From NCBI GenBank assembly GCA_016716635.1, contig JADJVZ010000011.1:186001-250000 (forward strand): DNA of 64,000 nt, read 5' to 3'. Of this stretch, positions 1 through 7,845 are shown piece after piece. Both the position numbers and the translations under genes were made by a program. Within the stretch, counting starts at the first letter, position 1. Every line of letters begins with the position of its first letter. A model generated the notes under the pieces. The model had not been told where the DNA came from. It searched no databases and was given only the letters and a program-made list of their open reading frames with translations. This DNA is from Micropruina sp. (lineage in GTDB: Bacteria > Actinomycetota > Actinomycetes > Propionibacteriales > Propionibacteriaceae).

Positions 1-427
1 CGCCCTTGCCGAAAGTGCCGTTCGAGGTGACTGCGGCATTGATGACGGAGACCGCGTTCACGCCGAAATAGGAGGAAACGTCGTGACCATAGGCGGACGC
101 GAGGACCGCCAGCTTGGCTGCGCCCATCACCTGGCTGCCATACGTGGGAGCAGCGGTCTTGACGTAAGCCAACATCGCGTCGATACCGGACTGAAGTGTG
201 GGATCGGTCGCGGCGGCGATCCCGATCAGTGCCTCGGTGGTGTTATCGGCAAACTGTTGATAGCCGAAGTCGACGGAGCCGTCGCTCGCGCGCTGCGCCA
301 CCAGCCAGGTGGCCGCTGCGTTCGCGGCGGTGGTGTTGGAAAGGGCCTTGGCGGGCAGTGCCCCAGCAAAGAGGAGCAGTGCCACGGCGGCAAACCCGGC
401 CGCCGTCCTGCGTAGCGAGGTCGACAT
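1..427 (-). CDS. Secreted alpha/alpha-barrel repeat protein, N-terminal part (cut by window edge)
   Basis: Only the first 142 codons are in the window. Residues 1-29 form a Sec signal peptide: two arginines, a hydrophobic core, then an ALPAKA cleavage region. The mature part carries helix-pair repeats (for example NAAATWLVAQRASDGSV) of the kind seen in prenyltransferase/squalene-cyclase folds and in the N-terminal barrel of intrinsic factor/transcobalamin. The ATG at 427 has AAGGA 8 nt upstream. It lies directly downstream of a cobalamin riboswitch, so it is probably repressed by B12. A role in extracellular cobalamin binding or uptake is inferred, not shown; an unrelated secreted barrel protein is possible. 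Confidence 0.75.
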   Translation of the reverse strand, partial: MSTSLRRTAAGFAAVALLLFAGALPAKALSNTTAANAAATWLVAQRASDGSVDFGYQQFADNTTEALIGIAAATDPTLQSGIDAMLAYVKTAAPTYGSQVMGAAKLAVLASAYGHDVSSYFGVNAVSVINAAVTSNGTFGKG

Positions 428-467
428 GTGTTGAGTCCTTCTGCGCGGGGTGCGCTCAAAGACCAGC

Positions 468-625
468 ACCCTCGTACCGGACTCCCAGCCCGCACTCCGC
501 GACGGGTTCAATGGTGTTCGAATCGGGCAGGTATTCCGGCTTACTGGTCTGGCCAGTTCACGGTTGCGGGTCAGTCCCGGATTTTCACCGGGTTCCCCTA
601 CGTCGATTAAGTGCGCTTAGCGTAA
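468..625 (-). promoter_or_regulatory. Cobalamin (B12) riboswitch
   Basis: Read on the minus strand, the segment from about 600 to 515 contains the conserved adenosylcobalamin riboswitch core: GGGAACCCGGTGAAAATCCG, then GGACTGACCCGCAACCGT, then a paired stretch ending in ACCTGCC. This order is diagnostic of the class. The GC-rich stretch between the core and the start codon at 427 can form the expression-platform stem. It controls the secreted repeat protein and sits after the methyltransferase gene ending at 655. The outer limits are approximate. Confidence 0.9.
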
Positions 626-654
626 CGCACCCGGCGCGGGCGCTCCGCCGCGAC

Positions 655-1257
655 TTAGGCTCCGCCCGGCCGCCGTACTTCGAACACGCGAAAGCCCTTG
701 GCGCTCGCCGTCCGGACGCAGTCCCACCCCTGCGCGATCAACCACGCCTGGAGCGAGTCGGCACCGAGATTCTTGCCCACCACCAGGCGCGCTACGCCGC
801 CCGTGGCGAGCCGGGGCAGCCAGGTCAGCAGGAGCTCATGGAGGGCGGCCTTGCCGATGCGGATCGGCGGATTGGACCAAATCTCGTCGTAGCGACGCTC
901 CGGATCCACCTCCTCCGGGCGTTCGGCGAGCACCCGAGCGCCGACCCCATGGGCCGCCGCGTTCTCGCGGGTGAGCGCCAAGGCGAGGTCGTTGACGTCG
1001 ACGGCAGTGACGGACGCCTCGGGGCAGGCGGTGGCCAGCGCCACGGCGAGCACCCCGAAGCCGCACCCGAGGTCGAGCAACGTCCGAGCTGTGGCTCCCG
1101 GGGTGTTTTCGCGCAGCAGCACCGCCGTCCCCAAGTCGAGGCCCCGGGCGGAAAACACACCGCCCGCAGTCGTGAAGGTCCAGTCGGTGTCCCAGAACCG
1201 CGCCTTGATGGTCGACTTCGCCGTGGGACCCGTGGGGGTCTCGAAATAGTGGCTCAT
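655..1257 (-). CDS. Class I SAM-dependent methyltransferase, RsmC-like
   Basis: 200 aa. Visible: a Rossmann SAM-binding motif LLDLGCGFGVLAVAL near residue 62, an acidic end of the second strand (AVDVND), and the NPPIRIGK motif typical of N2-guanine/N6-adenine methyltransferases of the RsmC/MTS family. E. coli RsmC methylates 16S rRNA G1207 and has an extra N-terminal domain missing here, so this is the single-domain form common in actinobacteria. Its ATG overlaps the truA stop as ATGA, making it the last gene of a trmB-truA operon. This fits an RNA-modification role; the exact substrate is unknown. Confidence 0.8.
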   Translation of the reverse strand: MSHYFETPTGPTAKSTIKARFWDTDWTFTTAGGVFSARGLDLGTAVLLRENTPGATARTLLDLGCGFGVLAVALATACPEASVTAVDVNDLALALTRENAAAHGVGARVLAERPEEVDPERRYDEIWSNPPIRIGKAALHELLLTWLPRLATGGVARLVVGKNLGADSLQAWLIAQGWDCVRTASAKGFRVFEVRRPGGA

Positions 1258-2063
1258 AGCTCCTCCTCGTCGCGGCGGCGGCGGGATTCGATCGCCCGCG
1301 CTGCTAGCTGATCGTCCGACGGGTAGCCGACCTCTTCGAGCACCAAGCCCTTGGCGGGCATCACCATCGAGTCCGACGCGCGCGCCGGCGTCGCCAGAGC
1401 CGTCGCCAACCAGTCGAGGTCGTGACGCCCCGATCCGACGGCCACCATCGCGCCCACCAGCGAGCGGACCATCGAGTGACAGAAGGCGTCGGCCCGGACA
1501 TCGATCTCCATCACGTTCTCCCAGTCACCGGTGCCCATGGTGGCGTGCAGCCGTGTCAGGGTCCGGATCGTGGTGGCCCCGTCGCGGCGCCGACAAAAGG
1601 CCGTGAAATCCCGCAAGCCGAGTAGGTGGGGAGCGCACGCGTTCATGGCCTCGATGTCGAGTTTCTTCCGGACGTTGACCACCATGCCCCGAAGCACCGG
1701 CTCCACCGGCCGGGTCGACAGTCGGTAGGTATAGCGCCGCCAGACGGCCGAGAAGCGGGCGTGGAAGCCAGGCAGGGCGGGCACGACGCTTCGGACGATC
1801 ACGTCCCGGGGCAGCACTTTGGCCAACCGGCGAGCGAGGTCGTCCACCTCAAGACCCTCCGGCAGGTCGCAATGCGCCACCTGGCCGCGCGCGTGGACGC
1901 CAGCGTCCGTGCGGCCGGCGCACACGAGTTCCGGCCGCTCTGGGAGGCGGTAGATCGTCGCGATCCACTCCTCAATGGTCTGTTGGACCGTGCGGTAGCC
2001 GGGCTGGGTGGCCCATCCGTGGAAGGCGGCGCCGTCGTAGCCGATGTCGAAGCGCGCCCTCAT
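1254..2063 (-). CDS. truA: tRNA pseudouridine(38-40) synthase TruA
   Basis: 269 aa from the ATG at 2063. It isomerises uridines 38-40 of the tRNA anticodon arm to pseudouridine. The sequence starts RFDIGYDGAAFHGWATQ, as expected for TruA, and has the catalytic-Asp motif CAGRTDAGVHARGQ near residue 50. The open frame extends far upstream, but that part only shadows trmB; the chosen ATG overlaps the trmB stop as ATGA, and the length is normal. It is translationally coupled to trmB before it and the methyltransferase after it. Confidence 0.95.
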   Translation of the reverse strand: MRARFDIGYDGAAFHGWATQPGYRTVQQTIEEWIATIYRLPERPELVCAGRTDAGVHARGQVAHCDLPEGLEVDDLARRLAKVLPRDVIVRSVVPALPGFHARFSAVWRRYTYRLSTRPVEPVLRGMVVNVRKKLDIEAMNACAPHLLGLRDFTAFCRRRDGATTIRTLTRLHATMGTGDWENVMEIDVRADAFCHSMVRSLVGAMVAVGSGRHDLDWLATALATPARASDSMVMPAKGLVLEEVGYPSDDQLAARAIESRRRRDEEEL

Positions 2064-2788
2064 CCGGCCCGCCGATAGGTCAGGTCGCGAATGGTGCGTC
2101 CGGCGTCCATGCCCCGACGTTCGTACTTGGTGACCGGACGTTCGTCCAGCCGCGGCGCCCAGTCGTCGTGGACGTTCGCCAGCCCCAGATGTTCGTCCAG
2201 AACCTCGCGCATGGCCTCGGCGTAGTCCTCCCAGTCGGTCGCCAGGTGCCAGGCGCCCGTCGGGGTGAGCCGGGTGGCGACCAGCGCGGCGAACTCGGTG
2301 CTGACCAGCCGACGCTTGTGGTGGCGCGACTTGTGCCAGGGGTCGGGGAAGAACGTCCACAGGTGCTCGACGCTGTCCGCAGGTAGGAGGGCCGCCAGCC
2401 CCTCGACCCCATCGCCGATGATGATCCGCACGTTGGTGACCCCGTGCCGCGCCAGGCGCGCCATCGTGCTGGCCACCGAAGGGACGAAAACCTCGAAAGC
2501 CACCACATTGAGCTCCGGGTGAGCCTCGGCGAGGGCCACCAAGGCGTGGCCGGTGCCGCCACCGATCTCGACGGCGAGCGGGGCGTCGCGTCCGAAGACG
2601 GCTGTCCAATCGAGGCGAGCGTCCGGGGAGATCGACGTATGGGAGGCACCCCGAGGCACCTCGACCACGTAGGTTTCGCGGAGGGTGTCCCAGGCGCGCT
2701 GCTGGCTGGGATTCATCCGGGTGCTGCGTCGGACGAACGACACGACCTCGCGGTGGATCCGTTCATCGCTTTGGGGCATGTCGGCCAT
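2060..2788 (-). CDS. trmB: tRNA (guanine-N7)-methyltransferase TrmB
   Basis: 242 aa. It forms m7G46 in tRNA using SAM. Visible motifs: the SAM site VEIGGGTGHALVALA near residue 55 and the family signature WTFFPDPWHKSRHHKRRLV. ATG codons at 2788 and 2779 are both possible starts; both are far inside the long open frame, whose N-terminal part is a shadow of the opposite-strand LOG gene. First gene of the trmB-truA-rsmC-like operon, divergent from the LOG gene 45 bp away. Confidence 0.95.
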   Translation of the reverse strand: MADMPQSDERIHREVVSFVRRSTRMNPSQQRAWDTLRETYVVEVPRGASHTSISPDARLDWTAVFGRDAPLAVEIGGGTGHALVALAEAHPELNVVAFEVFVPSVASTMARLARHGVTNVRIIIGDGVEGLAALLPADSVEHLWTFFPDPWHKSRHHKRRLVSTEFAALVATRLTPTGAWHLATDWEDYAEAMREVLDEHLGLANVHDDWAPRLDERPVTKYERRGMDAGRTIRDLTYRRAG

Positions 2789-2833
2789 CCTACGAAAGCC
2801 CAGAGGTACCGCGCACAACCTAGGCTTGCAAGC

Positions 2834-3568
2834 GTGAGTTCCTCCAAGCGCAAGTCCCGCACCCAGGGCCCGGTTCTGCGGCGTCAAGATCAGATTCAGC
2901 CGACCACGCACGACCAACGTCTGCTCGCGAAGGGGGGCAGCTCCGATTGGGTGCATTCCGATCCGTGGCGGGTGATGCGCATCCAATCGGAGTTCGTCGA
3001 GGGATTCGGCACCTTGTCCGAGCTCGGACCCGCGATCAGCGTCTTCGGTTCGGCGCGGACGAAGCCGGGCACCCCCGAATACAAGGCTGGTGTTGAGATC
3101 GGACGAAAGATCGTAGAGGCGGGCTACGCGGCCATCACCGGCGGTGGTCCGGGAATCATGGAGGCCGTCAACAAGGGGGCCGCCCGCGCCGGTGGCGTGT
3201 CCGTGGGCCTCGGTATCGAGTTGCCGTTCGAGTCCAGCCTGAACAAGTACGTGACGCTCGGCATCAACTTTCGCTACTTCTTCGCCCGCAAGGTGATGTT
3301 CCTGAAGTACAGCCAAGGCTTCATCGTCATGCCCGGCGGCTACGGCACCTTCGACGAGGTCTTCGAATCGCTCACGATGATGCAAACCAAGAAGGTGACC
3401 TCGTTCCCGCTGGTCCTGGTTGGCACCAAGTACTGGGGCGGGCTGATCGACTGGATGCGCGAGTCGGTGCTCGCGGACGGCTACATCAACCCGATCGACC
3501 TCGACATGCTGAAGATCACCGACGACCCGGACGAGGCCGTCCGGCTGGTCACGAACCCCTCAGACTAG
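2834..3568 (+). CDS. LOG-family protein (TIGR00730 Rossmann-fold)
   Basis: 244 aa from GTG 2834. It carries the LOG nucleotide-binding signature GGGPGIMEAVNKGA and the catalytic motif PGGYGTFDE. Family members hydrolyse nucleoside 5'-monophosphates to free base and ribose 5-phosphate; those acting on cytokinin ribotides are phosphoribohydrolases. The longer in-frame ORF upstream runs antisense through trmB and is rejected. The mycobacterial homologue sits in the same neighbourhood (LOG, DivIVA-like, DUF3117, glgM). The true substrate is unknown. Confidence 0.88.
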   Translation: MSSSKRKSRTQGPVLRRQDQIQPTTHDQRLLAKGGSSDWVHSDPWRVMRIQSEFVEGFGTLSELGPAISVFGSARTKPGTPEYKAGVEIGRKIVEAGYAAITGGGPGIMEAVNKGAARAGGVSVGLGIELPFESSLNKYVTLGINFRYFFARKVMFLKYSQGFIVMPGGYGTFDEVFESLTMMQTKKVTSFPLVLVGTKYWGGLIDWMRESVLADGYINPIDLDMLKITDDPDEAVRLVTNPSD

Positions 3569-3578
3569 GATTCGTGAC

Positions 3579-3974
3579 ATGGATTGGGTTCTGTGGATCA
3601 TCGCCGTCGCCGTGTTGGGCGTGGGTGCGGTGATCGCGTCCGGACGCCTGGGCTCCATGGGTCCCACCGTGACGGACACGCCGAAGCCCGAGTTCCCTGC
3701 AGGCCCGCTGTCGTCGGGCGACCTGCGCGATGTGCGATTCGCGGTGGTCCCCCGGGGCTATTCGATGGATCAGGTCGATGAACTACTCGATCGGCTGGCC
3801 GTCCAACTGAGTGAGGGACCGGCGGCACTCGACCCGAGCGACGCGGTGACGACGACAGGGTCCGCGGCGGTCGCTGCGGTGGCTGAGGTTGCTGAGACAG
3901 GTGGGACGGCTGCGACCTCCATCCCGCCCGAACCCACCCTGCCGGTGTCGCCTCACACGGTGGCCCAGGTCTGA
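3579..3974 (+). CDS. DivIVA-domain membrane protein
   Basis: 131 aa. An N-terminal membrane helix (residues 3-22) is followed by the core DVRFAVVPRGYSMDQVDELLDRLA, characteristic of the short DivIVA-type domain found in actinobacterial envelope proteins, then an Ala/Pro/Thr-rich tail. It starts 11 bp after the LOG stop, so they probably share a transcript. It lacks the long coiled coil of true DivIVA/Wag31, so a polar scaffold role is not implied; a small membrane-anchored adaptor fits better. Confidence 0.8.
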   Translation: MDWVLWIIAVAVLGVGAVIASGRLGSMGPTVTDTPKPEFPAGPLSSGDLRDVRFAVVPRGYSMDQVDELLDRLAVQLSEGPAALDPSDAVTTTGSAAVAAVAEVAETGGTAATSIPPEPTLPVSPHTVAQV

Positions 3975-4030
3975 GCATTCGCGCACATCTGGAATAATGG
4001 TGATAACTCAAGAGCAGAAGAGGTAACGCG

Positions 4031-4204
4031 ATGGCAGCGATGAAGCCCCGAACCGGTGACGGCCCGATCGAGGTGGCCAAGGAAGGCCGCGTGATCGCGA
4101 TGCGGATCCCCGCCGAGGGTGGCGGTCGCCTCGTCATTGAGATGAACGCAGCCGAGGCAGCCGAGTTGCTCGAGGCACTCGATGGCGTCGTGCACCCGTC
4201 CTAG
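4031..4204 (+). CDS. DUF3117 small conserved protein
   Basis: 57 aa. MAAMKPRTGDGPIEV at the start and a VIEMNAAEAAELLEAL-like C-terminus match the small DUF3117 family, nearly universal in actinobacteria and of unknown function. AGAGG lies 7 nt before the ATG. The gene precedes a strong bidirectional hairpin and convergent glgM, the same order as in mycobacteria. Confidence 0.9.
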   Translation: MAAMKPRTGDGPIEVAKEGRVIAMRIPAEGGGRLVIEMNAAEAAELLEALDGVVHPS

Positions 4205-4223
4205 GTGATTTTCCACGCAAAGT

Positions 4224-4257
4224 AGTGCGGCCCCCGGGTGATCCCGGGGGCCGCACT
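4224..4257. terminator. Bidirectional hairpin terminator
   Basis: Perfect 15-bp inverted repeat (AGTGCGGCCCCCGGG, its complement, TGAT loop) between the convergent DUF3117 gene and glgM. No long T tract on either side, as is usual in high-GC actinobacteria. Confidence 0.8.
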
Positions 4258-4294
4258 GCGTTATGCCTCAGCGTTGGCGCTCGGCGTCGTTGCG

Positions 4295-5488
4295 TCAGGC
4301 GCGCTTGGCAGCCTTGTGGGCGATGGCCGCCTCGTACACGGCCACCGTTTCCTTGGCGATCTTTTCCCAGCTGAACTCGTCGATGCAGCGCTGCCGCCCG
4401 GCCAGCCCCATCTCACGGGCCCGCTTGGGATCGCGGGTGATTTCGTTGATCTTCTCGGCGAACGTGGCCTCGAAGTTCGCGATGTAGGCGGCGTCGCCGG
4501 CCTTGGCCGGATCGTAGGCCACCAGCAGGCCGGTCTCGCCGTCCACCACGACCTCGGGGATGCCGCCGACGGCCGAGGCCACCACCGGAATCTCGCAGGC
4601 CATGGCCTCCAGGTTCACGATGCCGAGCGGCTCGTAAATCGAAGGGCACGCGAAGACCGTCGAATGCGTGAGCACCTGGCGGACCGCCGCCCGGGGCAGC
4701 ATCTCCTGCACCCATTTCACGCCGCTGCGCTTGGAGTCGAGCTCCGCGAAGGCGCCGTTGAACTCGGCCGCGATCTCCGGGGTGTCCGGGGCGCCGGCCA
4801 ACAGCAGCACCTGCGTGTCGGGATCGAACATCTGGGCCGCGCGGACCAAATGGATGAGGCCCTTCTGGCGGGTGATACGCCCGACGAACGTCACGATCGG
4901 CTTGGTGAGGTCAACGCCCAAGCCCTCGATGACGTCGGTGTTGGTGTCGGGCTTGAACTCCTCCGGGTCGATGCCGTTCTTCACCACATGGATGCGCTCG
5001 GTTTCGACGAAGGGGTAGGCGTCCTGGATGTTCTTGATCATCGCGGCGCTGACCGCGATGATCGCGTCGGCCTGCTCGTAGGCGGTCCGCTCGATCCACG
5101 ACGACACCCGGTAGCCGCCGCCGAGTTGCTCGACCTTCCAGGGACGGTCGGGCTCCAGCGAGTGGGCCGTCACCACGACCGGGATGTCTTGGTACTGCCC
5201 GGCGATGAGGGCCGCGAACTGGGTGTACCAGGTGTGGGCGTGGACGACGTCCACGGGAGGGATCGCCGCAGCCATGGCAACGTCCGCGCCGAGCGTCCGG
5301 ATGGCGCCGTTGGCACCCTCGGGATACGTCTCGGCATGGGCTGTGGCGCCTTCGCGGGGCTCGCCCATGCACTGGACGTCCACGCTCTCGGTGAACTTGC
5401 GAAGCTGAGGAACGAGTTGCCCAACATGGACGCCGGCGCCGCCGTAGATGAAGGGCGGGTACTCGCGAGTGAGGATCGATACACGCAT
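4295..5488 (-). CDS. glgM: GT4 glycogen synthase / maltose-1-phosphate synthase GlgM
   Basis: 397 aa, GT-B glycosyltransferase of family GT4. It starts MRVSILTREYPPFIYGGAGV, with the glycine-rich donor loop. Further motifs are GRITRQKGLIHLVRA and the E-x7-E motif EPLGIVNLEAMACE near residue 300. In mycobacteria the orthologue uses ADP-glucose from GlgC to make maltose-1-phosphate for the GlgE pathway; older annotation calls it glgA. ATG 5488 is chosen over an in-frame upstream ATG because the family begins MRV. Divergent from glgC, sharing a 150-bp promoter region. Confidence 0.92.
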   Translation of the reverse strand: MRVSILTREYPPFIYGGAGVHVGQLVPQLRKFTESVDVQCMGEPREGATAHAETYPEGANGAIRTLGADVAMAAAIPPVDVVHAHTWYTQFAALIAGQYQDIPVVVTAHSLEPDRPWKVEQLGGGYRVSSWIERTAYEQADAIIAVSAAMIKNIQDAYPFVETERIHVVKNGIDPEEFKPDTNTDVIEGLGVDLTKPIVTFVGRITRQKGLIHLVRAAQMFDPDTQVLLLAGAPDTPEIAAEFNGAFAELDSKRSGVKWVQEMLPRAAVRQVLTHSTVFACPSIYEPLGIVNLEAMACEIPVVASAVGGIPEVVVDGETGLLVAYDPAKAGDAAYIANFEATFAEKINEITRDPKRAREMGLAGRQRCIDEFSWEKIAKETVAVYEAAIAHKAAKRA

Positions 5489-5638
5489 GGTGGAAGCGTG
5501 GCACAGATCCACCTCCAACGGGGATGGGTTCATGTTCGGCATCATCCCCTCGACCCCGGCTTGAAGCCTTGGCAAATCCTTAGACCGATTTTCGTGAGCG
5601 ATGGTCCACGAGCCCGTCCTTTCCCCTAGGTTTTGTCC

Positions 5639-6862
5639 ATGAGTAGACGACTTAACGTCCTGTCGATCGTCCTAGCCGGCGGCGAGGGCAAGCGATTGTT
5701 GCCGTTGACCGAGGATCGGGCGAAGCCGGCCGTTCCGTTTGGCGGCACGTACCGACTCATCGACTTCGTGCTGTCCAACCTGGCGAACTCCGATCTGACC
5801 AAGATCGCGGTTCTGACCCAGTACAAGTCCCATTCGATGGACCGCCACATCTCGCAGACGTGGCGTTTCTCAACCCTGCTCGGCAGCTTCGTCGCTACCG
5901 TCCCGGCGCAACAGCGCACCGGCAAGCAGTGGTACATGGGCTCGGCCGACGCGATCTATCAGTCGATGAACCTGATCAATGACGAGAAACCTGACTGCGT
6001 CGTGGTTCTTGGCGCCGACAACATCTACCGGATGGACGTCCGGGCGATGGTCGAGGCCCACATGGATGCGGGCCGCGGGCTGACGGTGGCGGGCATCCGC
6101 GTGCCGCGCTCCCAAGCCTCCGCCTTTGGGATCATCGACGCCGGCCCCGAGAACAAGATCGAGCGCTTCCTGGAGAAGCCCGCCGATCCGCCGGGCCTGA
6201 TCGACTCCCCGGAGGAGTCCTTCGCGTCGATGGGCAACTACTGCTTCACGACGAAGGCCTTCGTGGACATGTTGCAGACCGATGCCGCCGACGACTCCTC
6301 CAAGCACGACATGGGCGGCAACATCGTGCCGTCGTTCGTGAAGAGCGGCGAGGCGACGGTCTACGACTTCACCCAGAACCTGGTTCCGGGCGCGACCGAG
6401 AAGGACCGCAACTACTGGCGGGACGTGGGCACCATCGACGCCTACCACGAGGCCCACATGGACCTCGTCAGCGTCGATCCCGAGTTCAACCTGTACAACG
6501 ACCACTGGCCGATCCTCACCTACCAGGCGCAGTTGCCCCCGGCGAAGTTCGTGCTCCGCGGCACGGCCGAGGACTCGATCGTCTCCAACGGCTGCATCAT
6601 CTCCGGTGGCGACGTCGACCGTTCGGTGCTCTCGCCCGATGTGGTCGTCGACAAGTGGGCGAAGGTCGAAGAGTCGATCCTGTACACCGGTGTTCGCATC
6701 GGCCGTAACTCCGTCGTCCGTCGCGCGATCCTCGACAAGAACGTCGTGGTCGAGGAAGGCGCCGAAGTGGGCGTCGACCGTGAGCGCGACATCGCCCGCG
6801 GCTACTACGTCTCCGACAACGGCGTCACCGTCGTGCCGAAGGACGGCCGCGTCGACGTCTGA
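5639..6862 (+). CDS. glgC: Glucose-1-phosphate adenylyltransferase GlgC
   Basis: 407 aa. It makes ADP-glucose from ATP and glucose-1-phosphate, the committed step of glycogen synthesis. The pyrophosphorylase signature LAGGEGKRLLPLTEDRAKPA is at residues 11-30, with substrate loops (GSADAIYQ, ERFLEKP) and a C-terminal left-handed beta-helix. ATG 5639 is used; the TTG two codons upstream is weaker. Paired divergently with its product's consumer glgM. Confidence 0.96.
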   Translation: MSRRLNVLSIVLAGGEGKRLLPLTEDRAKPAVPFGGTYRLIDFVLSNLANSDLTKIAVLTQYKSHSMDRHISQTWRFSTLLGSFVATVPAQQRTGKQWYMGSADAIYQSMNLINDEKPDCVVVLGADNIYRMDVRAMVEAHMDAGRGLTVAGIRVPRSQASAFGIIDAGPENKIERFLEKPADPPGLIDSPEESFASMGNYCFTTKAFVDMLQTDAADDSSKHDMGGNIVPSFVKSGEATVYDFTQNLVPGATEKDRNYWRDVGTIDAYHEAHMDLVSVDPEFNLYNDHWPILTYQAQLPPAKFVLRGTAEDSIVSNGCIISGGDVDRSVLSPDVVVDKWAKVEESILYTGVRIGRNSVVRRAILDKNVVVEEGAEVGVDRERDIARGYYVSDNGVTVVPKDGRVDV

Positions 6863-6876
6863 TCCCCATCCAAGCG

Positions 6877-6907
6877 CGAAAGCCCCGGTCGTTGACCGGG
6901 GCTTTCG
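6877..6907. terminator. Bidirectional hairpin terminator
   Basis: Perfect 14-bp inverted repeat CGAAAGCCCCGGTC with a GTT loop, between the convergent glgC and O-methyltransferase genes. The outer A/T residues give a short U run in each direction. Confidence 0.88.
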
Positions 6908-6924
6908 TGGTGATGGGGGGTGAT

Positions 6925-7578
6925 TCAGGCCTTGATGGCCGCCACCAGCCCGTCGCCGAGCGGCAGCAGCAGCGGACGGAACTCTTCGGTTTCGCTGATG
7001 GCATCCAGCGCCTCACGCATGATGAGGGTCTCGTCCGACTCGTCCATCGGATCGGCGACGGTGTCGCTCCACAAGACGTGGTGCAGCACCAGCACGCCGC
7101 CGTGGCGGAGCAACCGCAGCCCTTGGGCGACGTATTCGACGTATTCCAACGGATCCCCGTCCACGAACACGAGGTCGTAGGCGCCGTCGCTCAGCTTGGG
7201 CAACACCGCGAGCGCGGCACCGGTGATGAGTCGGGCCCGCCGAGTCGGGATGCCGGCGTCCGCGAAGGCCTTCCGGGCGGCCAACTGCATGCCGTTCTCG
7301 ACATCGATGGTGGTCAAGATGCCGTCGGCGACCATGCCTTCGAGCAGCGAGAGCCCCGACACGCCGGTGCCGGTGCCGACCTCAACGATGGCCTTGGCTT
7401 TGATGGCGTCGGCCAAGAAAGCCAACGCGCTGGCGACCCCTTGACTCACGGTCGCGACGTCCGCTTGGCGGGCGGCGAGCCTCGCGGCGGCCGTGTGAGC
7501 GGTTTCGGGGACGAACGACTCAGCGTAGGTGAGGGAGGCAGCGCGTGCGCTTGCCTTAGTTCTGGGCGCAGCATTCAC
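6925..7578 (-). CDS. O-methyltransferase (family 3, SAM-dependent)
   Basis: 217 aa. The SAM site IVEVGTGTGVSGLSLL and the acidic DLVFVDGDPLEY motif are typical of the catechol/caffeoyl-CoA O-methyltransferase family (Methyltransf_3). The mycobacterial homologue lies in the same position between glgC and tatB. The substrate is not known. Divergent from the biotin carrier gene 35 bp away. Confidence 0.85.
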   Translation of the reverse strand: MNAAPRTKASARAASLTYAESFVPETAHTAAARLAARQADVATVSQGVASALAFLADAIKAKAIVEVGTGTGVSGLSLLEGMVADGILTTIDVENGMQLAARKAFADAGIPTRRARLITGAALAVLPKLSDGAYDLVFVDGDPLEYVEYVAQGLRLLRHGGVLVLHHVLWSDTVADPMDESDETLIMREALDAISETEEFRPLLLPLGDGLVAAIKA

Positions 7579-7613
7579 GCGCTCAGCGTACCGAACCGCC
7601 TAGCATGGCGCTC

Positions 7614-7835
7614 ATGAGTCATGTAGTTATTGCGGAGTTGGTCGCGAACGTCTTGTCGGTCGACGTCGAGGTTGGGCAGGTCCTGGAGGCAGGCGCGCAA
7701 TGCGTCGTGCTCGAATCCATGAAGATGGAGATCCCGGTCCTGACCGAATACGCCGGTGTGGTGACCGAGGTGGTTGTCAAGGTGGGCGATGTCGTCCGCG
7801 ATGGCGATCCGATGGTGATTCTCGACCGGGCATAG
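7614..7835 (+). CDS. Small biotin carboxyl carrier protein
   Basis: 73 aa, a stand-alone biotinyl domain. The biotinylation motif ESMKMEIPV (Lys about residue 37) and flanking glycine/valine beta-hammerhead pattern are complete. Similar short carriers in actinobacteria (TB7.3 type, about 71 aa) serve acyl-CoA carboxylases. An in-frame ATG at 7605 is an alternative start. No carboxylase gene is nearby, so the partner enzyme is encoded elsewhere. It lies 10 bp before dapA. Confidence 0.9.
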   Translation: MSHVVIAELVANVLSVDVEVGQVLEAGAQCVVLESMKMEIPVLTEYAGVVTEVVVKVGDVVRDGDPMVILDRA

Positions 7836-7845
7836 ACTGCCGCCC

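Noticed and set aside
515..530. TTCGAATC resembling a tRNA T-loop
   Set aside because: Part of the cobalamin riboswitch region; no cloverleaf or acceptor pairing found.
2444..2833. N-terminal extension of the LOG protein into trmB
   Set aside because: Lies antisense to trmB and lacks family similarity; GTG 2834 gives the standard start.
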